Shown: piece after piece, positions 8,234 to 16,276 of the stretch
Layout: each line of letters begins with the position of its first letter
How positions within the stretch are numbered: position 1 is the first letter of the stretch
Source of the DNA: Terrabacter sp. Root85
GTDB lineage: Bacteria; Actinomycetota; Actinomycetes; Actinomycetales; Dermatophilaceae
Direction of reading: 5' to 3'
Length of the DNA stretch: 64,000 nucleotides
NCBI RefSeq assembly: GCF_001429185.1
Contig: NZ_LMIW01000001.1
Span: 419,641-483,640 of the forward strand
The notes under the pieces: model-generated
Database searches by the model: none
The model's input: only the letters and a program-made list of their open reading frames with translations
Told to the model about the DNA's origin: nothing
Position numbers and translations under genes: made by a program

Positions 8234-9088
8234 TCAGCGGGTGCGACGATCCTTGATCGACAGGGCCTCACGCGCCTCGGTGGTCGACATCGGGGGGCGC
8301 TGCATGACCGTGGCGATCTCGGCGGCTCGGGACACGAGCTCGCTGTTGTGCGCGACCGGGCGACCCTTGGCATACATGAGGTTGTCCTCCATGCCGACGC
8401 GGAGGTGACCGCCGGCCGACAACGCGGCCGCGACGATCGGCAGGTGCGCGCGCCCGATGCCGGTGGCCGACCAGCTCGTCACCTCGGGCGGGAGCATCGC
8501 GACGCCCGCGAGCAGCGCCTGCGGGGTGCCGGGCATCGAGCCCGGCACCCCCGTGACGAAGTCGACGTGGACCTTGCCGCCGAAGGGCAGGCCGCACTCG
8601 TCGATGAGCCTGCGCAGCGCGTGCACGTGGCCGAGCTCGAAGAGCTCGAACTCCGGCACGACCTCTCGCTCCTGGGCCTGGCGGTAGAGGTCGACCATGA
8701 AGCCCCACGGGTTGAGGAAGACGCCGTCGCCGAAGTTCGTCGTGCCGCACGTGAGCGAGCACGAGTCGGGGTCGGCGTCGAGGACGGTGAGGCGCTTCTC
8801 GAGCGGGTCGGTGATGGAGCCGCCGGTCGAGAGCTGGACGATGAGGTCGGTGGCCTCACGGACACCGTCGACGGCCTCCTTGAGGAAGGCCGGCTCGAGC
8901 GTCGGCTGGTGCTGGCGGTCGCGCACGTGGATGTGGATGAGGGCCGCGCCCGCACGCTCGCACGCGACGGCGGTCTCGACGAGCTCCTCCGGTGTCGTCG
9001 GCAGCGCGGCGACGTCCGACTTGGCGGTCTCGGCGCCCGTGGGCGCGACGGTGATCAGGGTGCTCGCGGCGGTGCGTGCGGTGCTCAT
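8234..9088 (-). CDS. beta-keto acid cleavage enzyme (DUF849/BKACE)
   Basis: A 284-residue TIM-barrel protein of the BKACE family, whose founding member cleaves 3-keto-5-aminohexanoate with acetyl-CoA in lysine fermentation. Zinc ligands are visible as IHIHVRD (His52 and His54) and the late VGMEDN segment (glutamate near residue 236). The ITVAPTGAE opening is typical. Family members act on different beta-keto acids and the substrate here cannot be assigned; no lysine-fermentation genes are nearby. I chose the ATG at MSTART; another in-frame ATG lies three codons upstream. Confidence 0.85.
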   Translation of the reverse strand: MSTARTAASTLITVAPTGAETAKSDVAALPTTPEELVETAVACERAGAALIHIHVRDRQHQPTLEPAFLKEAVDGVREATDLIVQLSTGGSITDPLEKRLTVLDADPDSCSLTCGTTNFGDGVFLNPWGFMVDLYRQAQEREVVPEFELFELGHVHALRRLIDECGLPFGGKVHVDFVTGVPGSMPGTPQALLAGVAMLPPEVTSWSATGIGRAHLPIVAAALSAGGHLRVGMEDNLMYAKGRPVAHNSELVSRAAEIATVMQRPPMSTTEAREALSIKDRRTR

Positions 9089-9123
9089 GCCGCACATCCT
9101 GCCAGCGCCCGGAGCGCCGTCGG

Positions 9124-10185
9124 TCAGGGGGCGACGATCGTCGTCTGCGCGGCCGAGAGGTCGTCGACGAGCAGCTCGAGGGTCGGGTCGGTGTTGCGCT
9201 TGATGACGGCGAGGGCGATGGGCCCGTCGACGTGGTGGCGCCCGACGGAGGTGACACGTCCGACGACGCGGTCGCCCGCCCGGACCTCGCTCCCCTGCGC
9301 CGGCAGGACGTGGCCAGAGCCGTCGAGGTGGAGGAAGACGATGCGGCGCGGCGGTCGCCCGAGGTTGTGAACGCGCGCCACGGTCTCCTGGCCGCGGTAG
9401 CACCCCTTCTGCAGGTGCACCGCGGTGCGCAGCCAGTCGAGCTCGTGGACGATCGTGCGGTGGTCGGTCTCGAGACCGAGCCGGGGACGCCAGGCGGCGA
9501 TGCGGAGCGCCTCGGCGGCCCACAGTCCGGCCAGCGGCCGATCCCCCACGGCCGCAACGAGATCGGCGCGCGGGACGAGGACCTCGCGCCAGGCGCGGTC
9601 GGTGCCGGGGTGCCCGTCGACCGGGCCGTATGCCGTCGTGTCGCCGACGAGCTCGGGCCACGGGTCGCGCCAGGCGAGGGGCTCGCCGTCGACGGACTCG
9701 CTGGAGTGCGGCTCACCGAGCACGGCCCAGTCGTCGGTGACGAGGGCGACCTCGACGCGCAGCATGAAGCGCATCTTGTCGAGCCACTCGACGAGGGCCG
9801 GACCGGCGCCGGGCTCGGTCGTGATCCACGTCGTCGTGCCGTCGTCGACGAGGTGCAGCGAGTGCTCGACGTGGCCCTTGGGGCTGAGGATGAGGGCCTC
9901 GCGCGACTGGCGCGGCTCGAGGCCGAGGAGGTGCTGGGTCGTCAGGGAGTGGAGCCAGCTGAGCCGGTCGGGTCCGGTGACGGTGACGACGTCGCGGTGC
10001 GAGAGATCGACGACCGCGAGGCCCTCCTCGAGGAGGCGCTGCTCGCGCATGGGGTCACCGTGGTGCAGGGCCACCCCCGCCTCGAGACCCTCGCCGGCCA
10101 CGGCACCCGGGCGCGACAGGAGCGGGCTCCTCGTCGTCGGGCGGGTCGGCAGCTCCAGGTCGCTCATGCCCGGTGGAACGCTCAC
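9124..10185 (-). CDS. ygfZ: YgfZ/GcvT-type folate-binding protein
   Basis: A 353-residue aminomethyltransferase-fold protein with the diagnostic KGCYRGQE motif near residues 258-265. YgfZ helps assemble or repair certain iron-sulfur proteins using tetrahydrofolate, as shown in E. coli; it is not the glycine-cleavage T protein. The GTG start (VSVPPGM) follows GAGGTGG, which overlaps the stop region of the nitrobindin gene. A start six codons later at ATG has no ribosome site. It is the second gene of a probable two-gene unit with the nitrobindin. Confidence 0.88.
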   Translation of the reverse strand: MSVPPGMSDLELPTRPTTRSPLLSRPGAVAGEGLEAGVALHHGDPMREQRLLEEGLAVVDLSHRDVVTVTGPDRLSWLHSLTTQHLLGLEPRQSREALILSPKGHVEHSLHLVDDGTTTWITTEPGAGPALVEWLDKMRFMLRVEVALVTDDWAVLGEPHSSESVDGEPLAWRDPWPELVGDTTAYGPVDGHPGTDRAWREVLVPRADLVAAVGDRPLAGLWAAEALRIAAWRPRLGLETDHRTIVHELDWLRTAVHLQKGCYRGQETVARVHNLGRPPRRIVFLHLDGSGHVLPAQGSEVRAGDRVVGRVTSVGRHHVDGPIALAVIKRNTDPTLELLVDDLSAAQTTIVAP

Positions 10186-10195
10186 GGCGTCCACC

Positions 10196-10693
10196 TCATT
10201 CCACGCGCTTGAGGGTGGCCGACACGTGGCTCTGGAGCTCCTGGCCCACGGCGGCCATGTCCATGACCCAGAGGAGGTTGGACTCGACGAGGCCGTACAT
10301 GCGGGTCGCGGCGTTGTACTCCTTGGCTCCCGGGGCGCGCAGGACGCCGTCGGTCTTGAGCTGGATCTTGGCCGGCTCGATCTTGCCGTAGTAGAGCTCG
10401 AGGATGCCGGTGGGGTGCGCGAGGAGCAGCTCGACCTCGCCGTTCTCGAGCGGGCGCCAGAAGCCGGACTCGACCGCCGCCGGGCGCACCTTGGCGCCGT
10501 TCTCGGAGTCGAGGATCCACGCCCGGCTCTCCCACTTGAGGAAGCCACGCCCGTCGTGCGTCACCTCGACCTCCTGGCCGAAGTGCGCGGACTCGATCGT
10601 CGGGTAGCCGACGACGCCCGCGCCCTCCCAGCGTCCGATGAGCCAGGCGAGGGGTCGCAGCGGCTCCGGGATGTCCTGGTCGAGGTTGAACAT
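10196..10693 (-). CDS. nitrobindin-like heme-binding beta-barrel protein (DUF1794)
   Basis: A 165-residue protein with the nitrobindin signature GRWEGAG near residues 20-26 and a C-terminal SHVSATLKR segment whose histidine (about residue 156) is the expected proximal heme ligand. Characterised relatives bind ferric heme and isomerise peroxynitrite to nitrate. It is divergent from the DsrE-like gene with only 23 bp between start codons. TACGAT lies seven bases upstream of the ATG, so the message is probably leaderless. The downstream ygfZ start lies 10 bp beyond its stop. Confidence 0.88.
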   Translation of the reverse strand: MFNLDQDIPEPLRPLAWLIGRWEGAGVVGYPTIESAHFGQEVEVTHDGRGFLKWESRAWILDSENGAKVRPAAVESGFWRPLENGEVELLLAHPTGILELYYGKIEPAKIQLKTDGVLRAPGAKEYNAATRMYGLVESNLLWVMDMAAVGQELQSHVSATLKRVE

Positions 10694-10716
10694 GCGCCCG
10701 ATCGTAGCCTGATCCC
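10694..10716. promoter_or_regulatory. overlapping divergent leaderless promoters
   Basis: The 23-bp gap holds TAGCCT on the plus strand (six bases before the DsrE ATG) and TACGAT on the minus strand (seven bases before the nitrobindin ATG). The two hexamers share two base pairs. Each -35 region must therefore lie inside the other gene. Confidence 0.5.
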
Positions 10717-11088
10717 ATGGACACCCCCGCGCGCTCGCTCGTCGTCAAGGTCACCGCCGGCACCGAGGCTCCCGAGCGCCTCTCGCAGGCCTTCACCGTC
10801 GCCGCGACGGCCGTCGCGAGCGGCGTCGACGTCTCGCTGTGGCTCACGGGCGAGTCCACGTGGATGGCCGTCCCCGGACGCGCCGAGGAGTTCGAGCTGG
10901 CGTATGCCGCCCCGCTCGTCGACCTGCGCGACGCCGTGCTCGCGGGTGGCCGGCTCACCGTCTGCACGCAGTGCGCGGCCCGGCGCGACCTGACGCAGGA
11001 CCAGCTGGTCGACGGTGCGGTGATCAAGGGCGCGGCCGTCTTCGTCGAGGAGGTCATGGCCCCGGGGGTGCAGGCCCTCGTCTACTGA
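10717..11088 (+). CDS. DsrE/F-like family protein
   Basis: A 123-residue alpha/beta protein resembling DsrE/DsrF/TusD sulfur-relay subunits. It has two cysteines in CTQCAARR near residues 86-93, in the position of the sulfur-carrier cysteine of DsrE proteins. No other sulfur-relay genes are adjacent, so a redox or sulfur-transfer role is only inferred from the fold. The start is supported by TAGCCT six bases upstream; there is no ribosome binding site. The gene converges on the membrane-protein gene with a 39-bp gap that shows no hairpin. Confidence 0.75.
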   Translation: MDTPARSLVVKVTAGTEAPERLSQAFTVAATAVASGVDVSLWLTGESTWMAVPGRAEEFELAYAAPLVDLRDAVLAGGRLTVCTQCAARRDLTQDQLVDGAVIKGAAVFVEEVMAPGVQALVY

Positions 11089-11127
11089 CCCGCAGAACGT
11101 GGCCCCTCGACGGTTGGGGGTGGGGAG

Positions 11128-11964
11128 TCAGGTGAGGACGGAGAAGAGGTGGACGACGGCGCCGACGGCGAGCACCGACCCGGCTCCGGCGCCGACCTGG
11201 CCCCGGACCGTCAGCATCGCCGGTTGCAGCGCGAGCACCCGGCGGAACGACCACGACACGGTGCCGACGGCGGCACCGATCCCCAGCGCCTCGAGGGTGC
11301 CGACCTCGGAGCCGCGTGAGGCGACGACGGCCGCCAGCACCGCGGCCGCGAGCGCCACGAACCCGAGGAACGGCGTCGCGCCACGCACCCCGACGAGCAG
11401 GTCGGTGACGACGGCCGCCCCGACAGCCGCCATGGCCACGACCGCGACCGCCTGGCCCCGGTCGCTGTTGGCGGCGACGACCGCCGTGGTGCCGGACGCG
11501 ACGACGACGAGGCCGCCGAACGACGAGAGCAGCGTCAGGACGAGCCCTTCACGGCCCGTCCGACGGACGAGCTGACCGGAGAAGGCGAGCAGGATGCCGA
11601 ACGCGACGGCGGCCGGGACCCAGAGCAGGTCCTGGCGCAGCGCGCTGAGCACGATCGCGACGGAGGCCACCGCGAGCACGACGGTCGTCGCCGTCGGGGT
11701 CCACGACCCGGTGAGGAGCGGCCAGCCCCAGGCCACCGCGAGAGCGAGCGCGAGCGTCACACCGAGCGTGGCGGCATACCCCGTGCCCTGGGCGACGAGG
11801 AGGGCCACGGCGGCCACGAGCGTCGCGACGACGCTGACCCAGCGGATGCGGTCGGCGCCGGCGGGCGACAGCGGGAGGCGGAGCGACCCGGCGGCCACCG
11901 AGGAGTCGGAGGCGTCGGGACCGGGCTCGCGGAGGGCCGCGTTGTCCTCAGGCACGGGGGCCAT
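11128..11964 (-). CDS. polytopic membrane protein of unknown function
   Basis: A 278-residue protein with a hydrophilic N-terminal 40 residues followed by about eight hydrophobic segments of Ala/Val/Leu/Gly composition (for example WVSVVATLVAAVALLVAQG and ATTVVLAVASVAIVLSAL). I recognise no family. It begins 6 bp after the stop of the MoaD-like gene on the same strand and is probably co-transcribed with it. Whether it has anything to do with sulfur-carrier chemistry or with the divergent glnR cannot be told from the sequence. Confidence 0.75.
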   Translation of the reverse strand: MAPVPEDNAALREPGPDASDSSVAAGSLRLPLSPAGADRIRWVSVVATLVAAVALLVAQGTGYAATLGVTLALALAVAWGWPLLTGSWTPTATTVVLAVASVAIVLSALRQDLLWVPAAVAFGILLAFSGQLVRRTGREGLVLTLLSSFGGLVVVASGTTAVVAANSDRGQAVAVVAMAAVGAAVVTDLLVGVRGATPFLGFVALAAAVLAAVVASRGSEVGTLEALGIGAAVGTVSWSFRRVLALQPAMLTVRGQVGAGAGSVLAVGAVVHLFSVLT

Positions 11965-11970
11965 TGTGCA

Positions 11971-12261
11971 TCACCCGCCGGCGAAGGGCGGCAGCACCTC
12001 GACGGTGCCGCCGTCGGTCATCCGCGCATCGCGACCCACCTTCCGCCCGTCGAGCAGGAAGCTCGCGACGCGCGCCACCCGGGCGAGGTCGGGGTGGTCG
12101 GCGACGGCCGCGTCGACGACCTCGCCCACCGTCGCGCCGGTGCGCGCCTCGCTGTCGACGCCGGCCGCCGCACGGGCCGCGGCCCAGTAGCGCACGGTGA
12201 CGGTCGCGAGAGCCGGCCCGGTCGTCCCGACCGTGCGCGACTCGGGTCCACTCGGGGCCAT
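11971..12261 (-). CDS. MoaD/ThiS-family sulfur carrier protein
   Basis: A 96-residue beta-grasp protein ending in Gly-Gly (LPPFAGG), the end that is adenylated and thiocarboxylated in MoaD and ThiS. VRYWAAARAAAG at the N-terminal strand is typical of MoaD in actinobacteria. No moaE, thiG or cysteine-synthase partner lies nearby, so molybdopterin synthesis is likely but not proven. The ATG follows a GGAG. It is divergent from glnR with 66 bp between the starts, and the membrane protein follows 6 bp downstream. Confidence 0.85.
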   Translation of the reverse strand: MAPSGPESRTVGTTGPALATVTVRYWAAARAAAGVDSEARTGATVGEVVDAAVADHPDLARVARVASFLLDGRKVGRDARMTDGGTVEVLPPFAGG

Positions 12262-12327
12262 CTCACTCCGTCTCATCGTTGGTGCGGTCTCATCCGCTGG
12301 TGACCAGTCTCGCCTATCCTGCATGAG

Positions 12328-13032
12328 ATGGCCCGACTGCTGCTGCTCACCAACGCGCTGGCCCCCAGCGCCGAGGTGCTGCCTGCCCTCGGGCTGCTGA
12401 GCCACACGGTGCGCATCCTGCCCGCCGAGGCCACCGCCCTCGTCGACTCGCCCGACTGCGACGTCGTCATCATCGATGCGCGACGGGAGCTGGCGAGCGC
12501 ACGCTCCCTGTGCCGGGTGCTGCGTACGACGGGGATCGGCACCCCCCTGCTGGCCGTCCTCACCGAGGGCGGCCTCGCTGGTCTGACGGCCGAGTGGGGC
12601 CTTGACGACGTGCTGCTCGACACGGCCGGGCCTGCGGAGGTCGACGCCCGCCTGCGCCTCGCCATGACGAAGGGTCAGGACGACGACGCCGACCTCGACC
12701 TGCCCATCACCTCGGGCGAGCTCGTCATCGACGAGGCCTCCTACTCCGCGAAGTTCCGCGGCAGCCCGCTCGACCTGACCTACAAGGAGTTCGAGCTCAT
12801 CAAGTACCTCGCGCAGCACCCGGGACGCGTCTTCACCCGCGCCCAGCTGCTCCAGGAGGTCTGGGGCTACGACTACTACGGCGGCACCCGCACCGTGGAC
12901 GTGCACGTGCGGCGCCTCCGCGCCAAGCTCGGGCCCGACCACGAGGCGCTCATCGGGACGGTCCGCAACGTCGGCTACCGCCTCGTGCCCGACCGCGCCG
13001 AGGCCCCGGCCACGCAGCCCGCCGACGCCTGA
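12328..13032 (+). CDS. glnR: nitrogen-response regulator GlnR (OmpR family)
   Basis: Global nitrogen regulator of actinomycetes, controlling glutamine synthetase, ammonium transport and nitrate use. The 234-residue product opens with [19 protein letters not shown], a hallmark of GlnR, and has an atypical receiver domain (about residues 1-115) with the conserved aspartate near residue 49 in IIDARR. The C-terminal winged helix (about 130-225) contains [15 protein letters not shown] and [15 protein letters not shown]. No sensor kinase is adjacent, as usual for GlnR. TATCCT lies seven bases before the ATG, suggesting a leaderless transcript. A terminator hairpin follows the gene. mshD and pst genes nearby recall the M. 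tuberculosis glnR-mshD-phoT order. Confidence 0.93.
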   Translation: MARLLLLTNALAPSAEVLPALGLLSHTVRILPAEATALVDSPDCDVVIIDARRELASARSLCRVLRTTGIGTPLLAVLTEGGLAGLTAEWGLDDVLLDTAGPAEVDARLRLAMTKGQDDDADLDLPITSGELVIDEASYSAKFRGSPLDLTYKEFELIKYLAQHPGRVFTRAQLLQEVWGYDYYGGTRTVDVHVRRLRAKLGPDHEALIGTVRNVGYRLVPDRAEAPATQPADA

Positions 13033-13080
13033 GTCGACCCGCCCCACGGGACGCACCACCCGGCATACGCCCAGGGGAAC

Positions 13081-13120
13081 GAGAGACGGCCCGGCTCCAC
13101 CAGGAGCCGGGCCGTCTCTC
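13081..13120. terminator. 18-bp-arm bidirectional terminator
   Basis: Perfect 18-bp arms around the loop ACCA lie between convergent glnR and the 5'-nucleotidase gene. GGCATAC lies just to its left. It probably stops transcription from both directions. Confidence 0.85.
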
Positions 13121-13142
13121 CGTTCACGGACGCGTCAGACGG

Positions 13143-14984
13143 TCACGGGGTGTAGGTGACCCGGTCCAGCGGCGGCGGGGTGTAGGGCGACTTGGCCGTC
13201 AGGTAGTTCGCGAAGGCGTCGATGTCGAGCCCACCGAAGTACTTGCCGGTCCCGTCCCGGAACGCCGGGAACCCGTCTCCGCCGTCGGCGAGGAAGTTGT
13301 TGGTCACGACCCGGTAGGTGGCGGCCGGGTCGACCGGGACGCCGTTGATCTTGACGTTGCTGACCGACACGCGATTGTGCGTGTAGGTCAGACCGGCGCT
13401 CGTCGCGAGGACGTACGGACGGGTCGGTGCACCCGCGGAGTTGACGAACTGCTGGTTCAGCACGGCGACGAGCTGCTGGCCGGTCAGGCTCAGCGACACG
13501 AGGTAGTTGTTGAACGGCTGCACCGTGAAGGCGGCCTCGTAGGTCACGTCGCCCGCGGAGTTCTCCTGCAGGTCGCCGCGGATGCCGCCCGCGTTCATGA
13601 ACGACACGACCGGCGCGACGCCACCCGGGGGGATCGTCGAAGGGTCCGCCAGCTGGGCGTCCGCGATGAGGTCACCGAGAGGGGACTCGCCTGCGTCGTT
13701 GGCCGTGCGGCTGACCGAGGAACCCGCCACCTGACCGATGACCTTGTTGGCGATGGTGGCCACCAGCGTCTTGTACTTGGCGATGAGCGCGGTCTCTCCG
13801 GCGTCCTTCGCCACGTCCCGCGAGACGATCCGGTTGACCGAGTCAACCATCGTCGGGCGGATGATGTCGGACGTGCGGCGGTCGTACTTGACGTTGGTCT
13901 CGGTGTAGAGGCGACCGAACGACGAGGCCGAGGTGACGAGGCGCGGCTTGTTGGCCTTGTCGGGGAGTGCACAGACGTAGGGCTGGTGTGTGTGGCCGGA
14001 GACGATCATGTCGATGGCCGGGTCGAGTCGACTGTTGATGTCGAGGAGCGGGCCCGAGAGCGTGCCCCCGCGACCGCACACGTAGTCGTAGTCTGCGCTG
14101 ACCTGCGACGTGACACCGGTCGCCGGGTCGGTCCACGGCATCCGGCTGAGGTTGCCACCCTCGTGCAGCAGCACGACGATTGCGTTGACGCCCTGCGCCT
14201 TGAGGACCGGCACGAGCGCGTTGGCCGTGTCGGCCTCGTCCTTGAAGGAGAGCCCGGCGACGCCGGCGGCCGTGACGATGCTCGGGGTGCCCTCGAGCGT
14301 CATGCCGATGAAGGCGACCTTGGCACCGTTGAACTTCTTGATCGTGTAGGCCGGCAGGATCGGCTTGCCCGTGGCGGTCTCGATGACGTTGGCAGCGAGG
14401 TAGGGGAAGGACGCGCCGGCAAAGGAGCCGTCGGGGCACGAGTTCTGGTTGTTGAGGCCGTCACCGTCGTCGATGCAGCCGCCCGCGTCGAGGCGCTGGA
14501 GCTCGCGGTAGCCCTCGTCGAACTCGTGGTTGCCCACGGCCGCGACGTCGAGGCCGAGCTCGTTCATCGCCTCGATCGACGGTTCATCGTGGAAGGCCGC
14601 CGACAGCAGCGGCGTGGCACCCACGAGGTCACCCGCGGCGACGGTCACGGTGTTCTCGTGCCCGACACGAGCCGCCTTGAGGTGGGTCGCGAGGTACTCC
14701 ACACCTCCGGCATTCGGCCCGGACTCGAGGATCTCGGTCACGTTGCCGTCTTTGTCGGTGTCGGCCGAGTCGACGAAGTGACCGGTGACGACACGAGCAC
14801 TGGAGCCGCTCGGCGTCTCGAGGTTCCCGTGGAAATCGTTGAACGACAGGATCTGGATGTCGATCTGCGTCTTGCCCGGTGCGTTGCTCGCGTCCGGTGC
14901 GGCGGCGAGGGCCGGTGCCGCGAGGGCCGCGGCGCAGATCCCTGCGACGGCGACGCCCATGGTGCGGCGGGTGGTACGGGACAT
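13143..14984 (-). CDS. secreted 5'-nucleotidase / 2',3'-cyclic phosphodiesterase (UshA family)
   Basis: A 613-residue exported metallophosphoesterase. A signal peptide spans about residues 1-28 (RTTRRTMGVAVAG..., AxA cleavage site; the double arginine could be a Tat signal). The dinuclear-metal phosphatase domain shows NDFHGN (Asp50, His52), GNHEFDEG near 150 and GHTHQPY near 331. A 5'-nucleotidase C-terminal domain follows from about residue 400. It should release phosphate and nucleosides from extracellular nucleotides. The ATG after AAGGGGAAG was chosen over an upstream start. On the minus strand GTTCAC and GTCAC elements around 15074-15090 faintly resemble a PHO box. Its place among phosphate genes fits phosphate scavenging. 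Confidence 0.88.
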   Translation of the reverse strand: MSRTTRRTMGVAVAGICAAALAAPALAAAPDASNAPGKTQIDIQILSFNDFHGNLETPSGSSARVVTGHFVDSADTDKDGNVTEILESGPNAGGVEYLATHLKAARVGHENTVTVAAGDLVGATPLLSAAFHDEPSIEAMNELGLDVAAVGNHEFDEGYRELQRLDAGGCIDDGDGLNNQNSCPDGSFAGASFPYLAANVIETATGKPILPAYTIKKFNGAKVAFIGMTLEGTPSIVTAAGVAGLSFKDEADTANALVPVLKAQGVNAIVVLLHEGGNLSRMPWTDPATGVTSQVSADYDYVCGRGGTLSGPLLDINSRLDPAIDMIVSGHTHQPYVCALPDKANKPRLVTSASSFGRLYTETNVKYDRRTSDIIRPTMVDSVNRIVSRDVAKDAGETALIAKYKTLVATIANKVIGQVAGSSVSRTANDAGESPLGDLIADAQLADPSTIPPGGVAPVVSFMNAGGIRGDLQENSAGDVTYEAAFTVQPFNNYLVSLSLTGQQLVAVLNQQFVNSAGAPTRPYVLATSAGLTYTHNRVSVSNVKINGVPVDPAATYRVVTNNFLADGGDGFPAFRDGTGKYFGGLDIDAFANYLTAKSPYTPPPLDRVTYTP

Positions 14985-15113
14985 GTCTTCCCCTTGATCA
15001 GCGGTGTGGATCGCGTGCCCATCGGCACCCACGGGAGGCTAGTGCCAGGAGAGTGCCGGGAGGGGCTTGCTGCGTGACGGTGTTGTGAACTGCTGGCACG
15101 GCCAGGTGCCCCG

Positions 15114-15141
15114 GTGCCGACTCGAGTGCCGACTCGAGTGC
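15114..15141. repeat. 12-bp tandem repeat with ACTCGAGT core
   Basis: Two exact copies of GTGCCGACTCGA followed by GTGC, in the 267-bp gap between the 5'-nucleotidase and mshD. The repeat recreates the ACTCGAGT core that also occurs in the paired repeats at 53.6-55.5 kb. No other gene or hairpin is evident in this gap. Confidence 0.65.
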
Positions 15142-15251
15142 AGAACCGGTGCCGTGAGCTGCGTGCAGGGCCCCCGAGCCCTGACCGGACCCTAGCCGGA
15201 GCGGGCGACGGGCGGGAGTCCCCCGCCGGGTCGTTGTGGTGGAATCGCCGT

Positions 15252-16232
15252 ATGCCGCGCCCCACCGTCGCCCTGCGCGACACGACGAACCCGCTCACTC
15301 CGGACGAGTCCGCCACCGTACTCGCGCTGGCCGCGGAGGCCGCCGACGCGGACGGGTCGGAGGCGCTCTCGGAGCAGTTCCGGCTGTCCGTGCGGTCCCG
15401 GGAGCACGACGGGGTCGGTCACCTCCTCGCGCTCGGGCCCGACGGGACGCTCGTCGGCTACGCCCAGTCACGCTCGGGCGAGGGACCACCGTCGGGCGAG
15501 CTCGTCGTGGCGCCGGGGTCGCGCCGGTCCGGGGTGGGCACGGCGCTGCTCGCGCGCCTGCCGGACGGCATACGCCTGTGGAGCCACGCGACGGGAGCGG
15601 CGGCCGACGCCGCCACGGCGTTCGCCCGCGCCACCGGGCTCGTGCCGGTGCGATCGCTCCACGTCATGGGCCGGTCGCTCCGCGACGGGCCCGCGTGGCC
15701 GGCCGCGTCGCTCGACCCGAGGTATGCCGTCCGCTCCTTCGAGCCCGGACGTGACGAGGACGCGTGGCTGGCCCTCAACGCGGCGGCGTTCGCGCACCAC
15801 CCGGAGCAGGGCTCGCTGCGTCGGGCCGACCTCGACCAGCGGATGGCCGAGCCGTGGTGGGACCCGGCCGGGCTCGTCCTCGTCGTCGAGGCCGCCGCCC
15901 CCGACGTGCTCGCCGCCTCCCACTGGACCAAGGTCGACCCGCCGGACGGTGACGTAGGCGAGGTCTACGTCGTGGCCGTCTCACCCGACCGGCAGGGCCA
16001 GGGGCTGGGGCGCGCGGTCACGGTGCTGGGCCTGGACCACCTGCGCTCGCTCAGCCTGGCGCGCGTCGTGCTCTACGTCGACGAGGACAACGTCGCGGCC
16101 GTGCGCACCTACGCCGCCCTCGGCTTCGAGGACGTCGAGGTGCACCGGCAGTTCGCTCGGGCGAGCGAGGCGAGCGAGGCGGGCGACGCGGCGGACCAGG
16201 TGGGTGGGGTCTCCTCGCCCGCCGTCGGCTGA
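15252..16232 (+). CDS. mshD: mycothiol synthase
   Basis: Last enzyme of mycothiol synthesis, acetylating the cysteine amine of Cys-GlcN-inositol with acetyl-CoA. The 326-residue protein has two tandem GNAT domains, about residues 1-150 and 160-310. Only the C-terminal one keeps a good acetyl-CoA loop ([14 protein letters not shown], near residue 247), as expected for Msh[10 protein letters not shown] and [16 protein letters not shown] are family-typical. The ATG lies inside a GTATGCC word with no clear ribosome site. A longer in-frame reading begins in a 12-bp repeat and was rejected. The last 25 residues are Glu/Ala-rich. The next gene is ppk, 44 bp downstream. Confidence 0.9.
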   Translation: MPRPTVALRDTTNPLTPDESATVLALAAEAADADGSEALSEQFRLSVRSREHDGVGHLLALGPDGTLVGYAQSRSGEGPPSGELVVAPGSRRSGVGTALLARLPDGIRLWSHATGAAADAATAFARATGLVPVRSLHVMGRSLRDGPAWPAASLDPRYAVRSFEPGRDEDAWLALNAAAFAHHPEQGSLRRADLDQRMAEPWWDPAGLVLVVEAAAPDVLAASHWTKVDPPDGDVGEVYVVAVSPDRQGQGLGRAVTVLGLDHLRSLSLARVVLYVDEDNVAAVRTYAALGFEDVEVHRQFARASEASEAGDAADQVGGVSSPAVG

Positions 16233-16237
16233 GACGA

Positions 16238-16270
16238 GTTCACCCCCACGTCGCCTTTCGGTGCCACGAT
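16238..16270 (+). promoter_or_regulatory. candidate PHO-box-like site and -10 of ppk
   Basis: GTTCACCCCCA followed immediately by a weaker 11-mer (CGTCGCCTTTC) ends 5 bp before CACGAT, which is six bases from the ppk ATG. The geometry copies the stronger array at pstS. PhoP/RegX3 control of ppk is known in relatives; here it is inferred. Confidence 0.4.
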
Positions 16271-16276
16271 GGTCGC

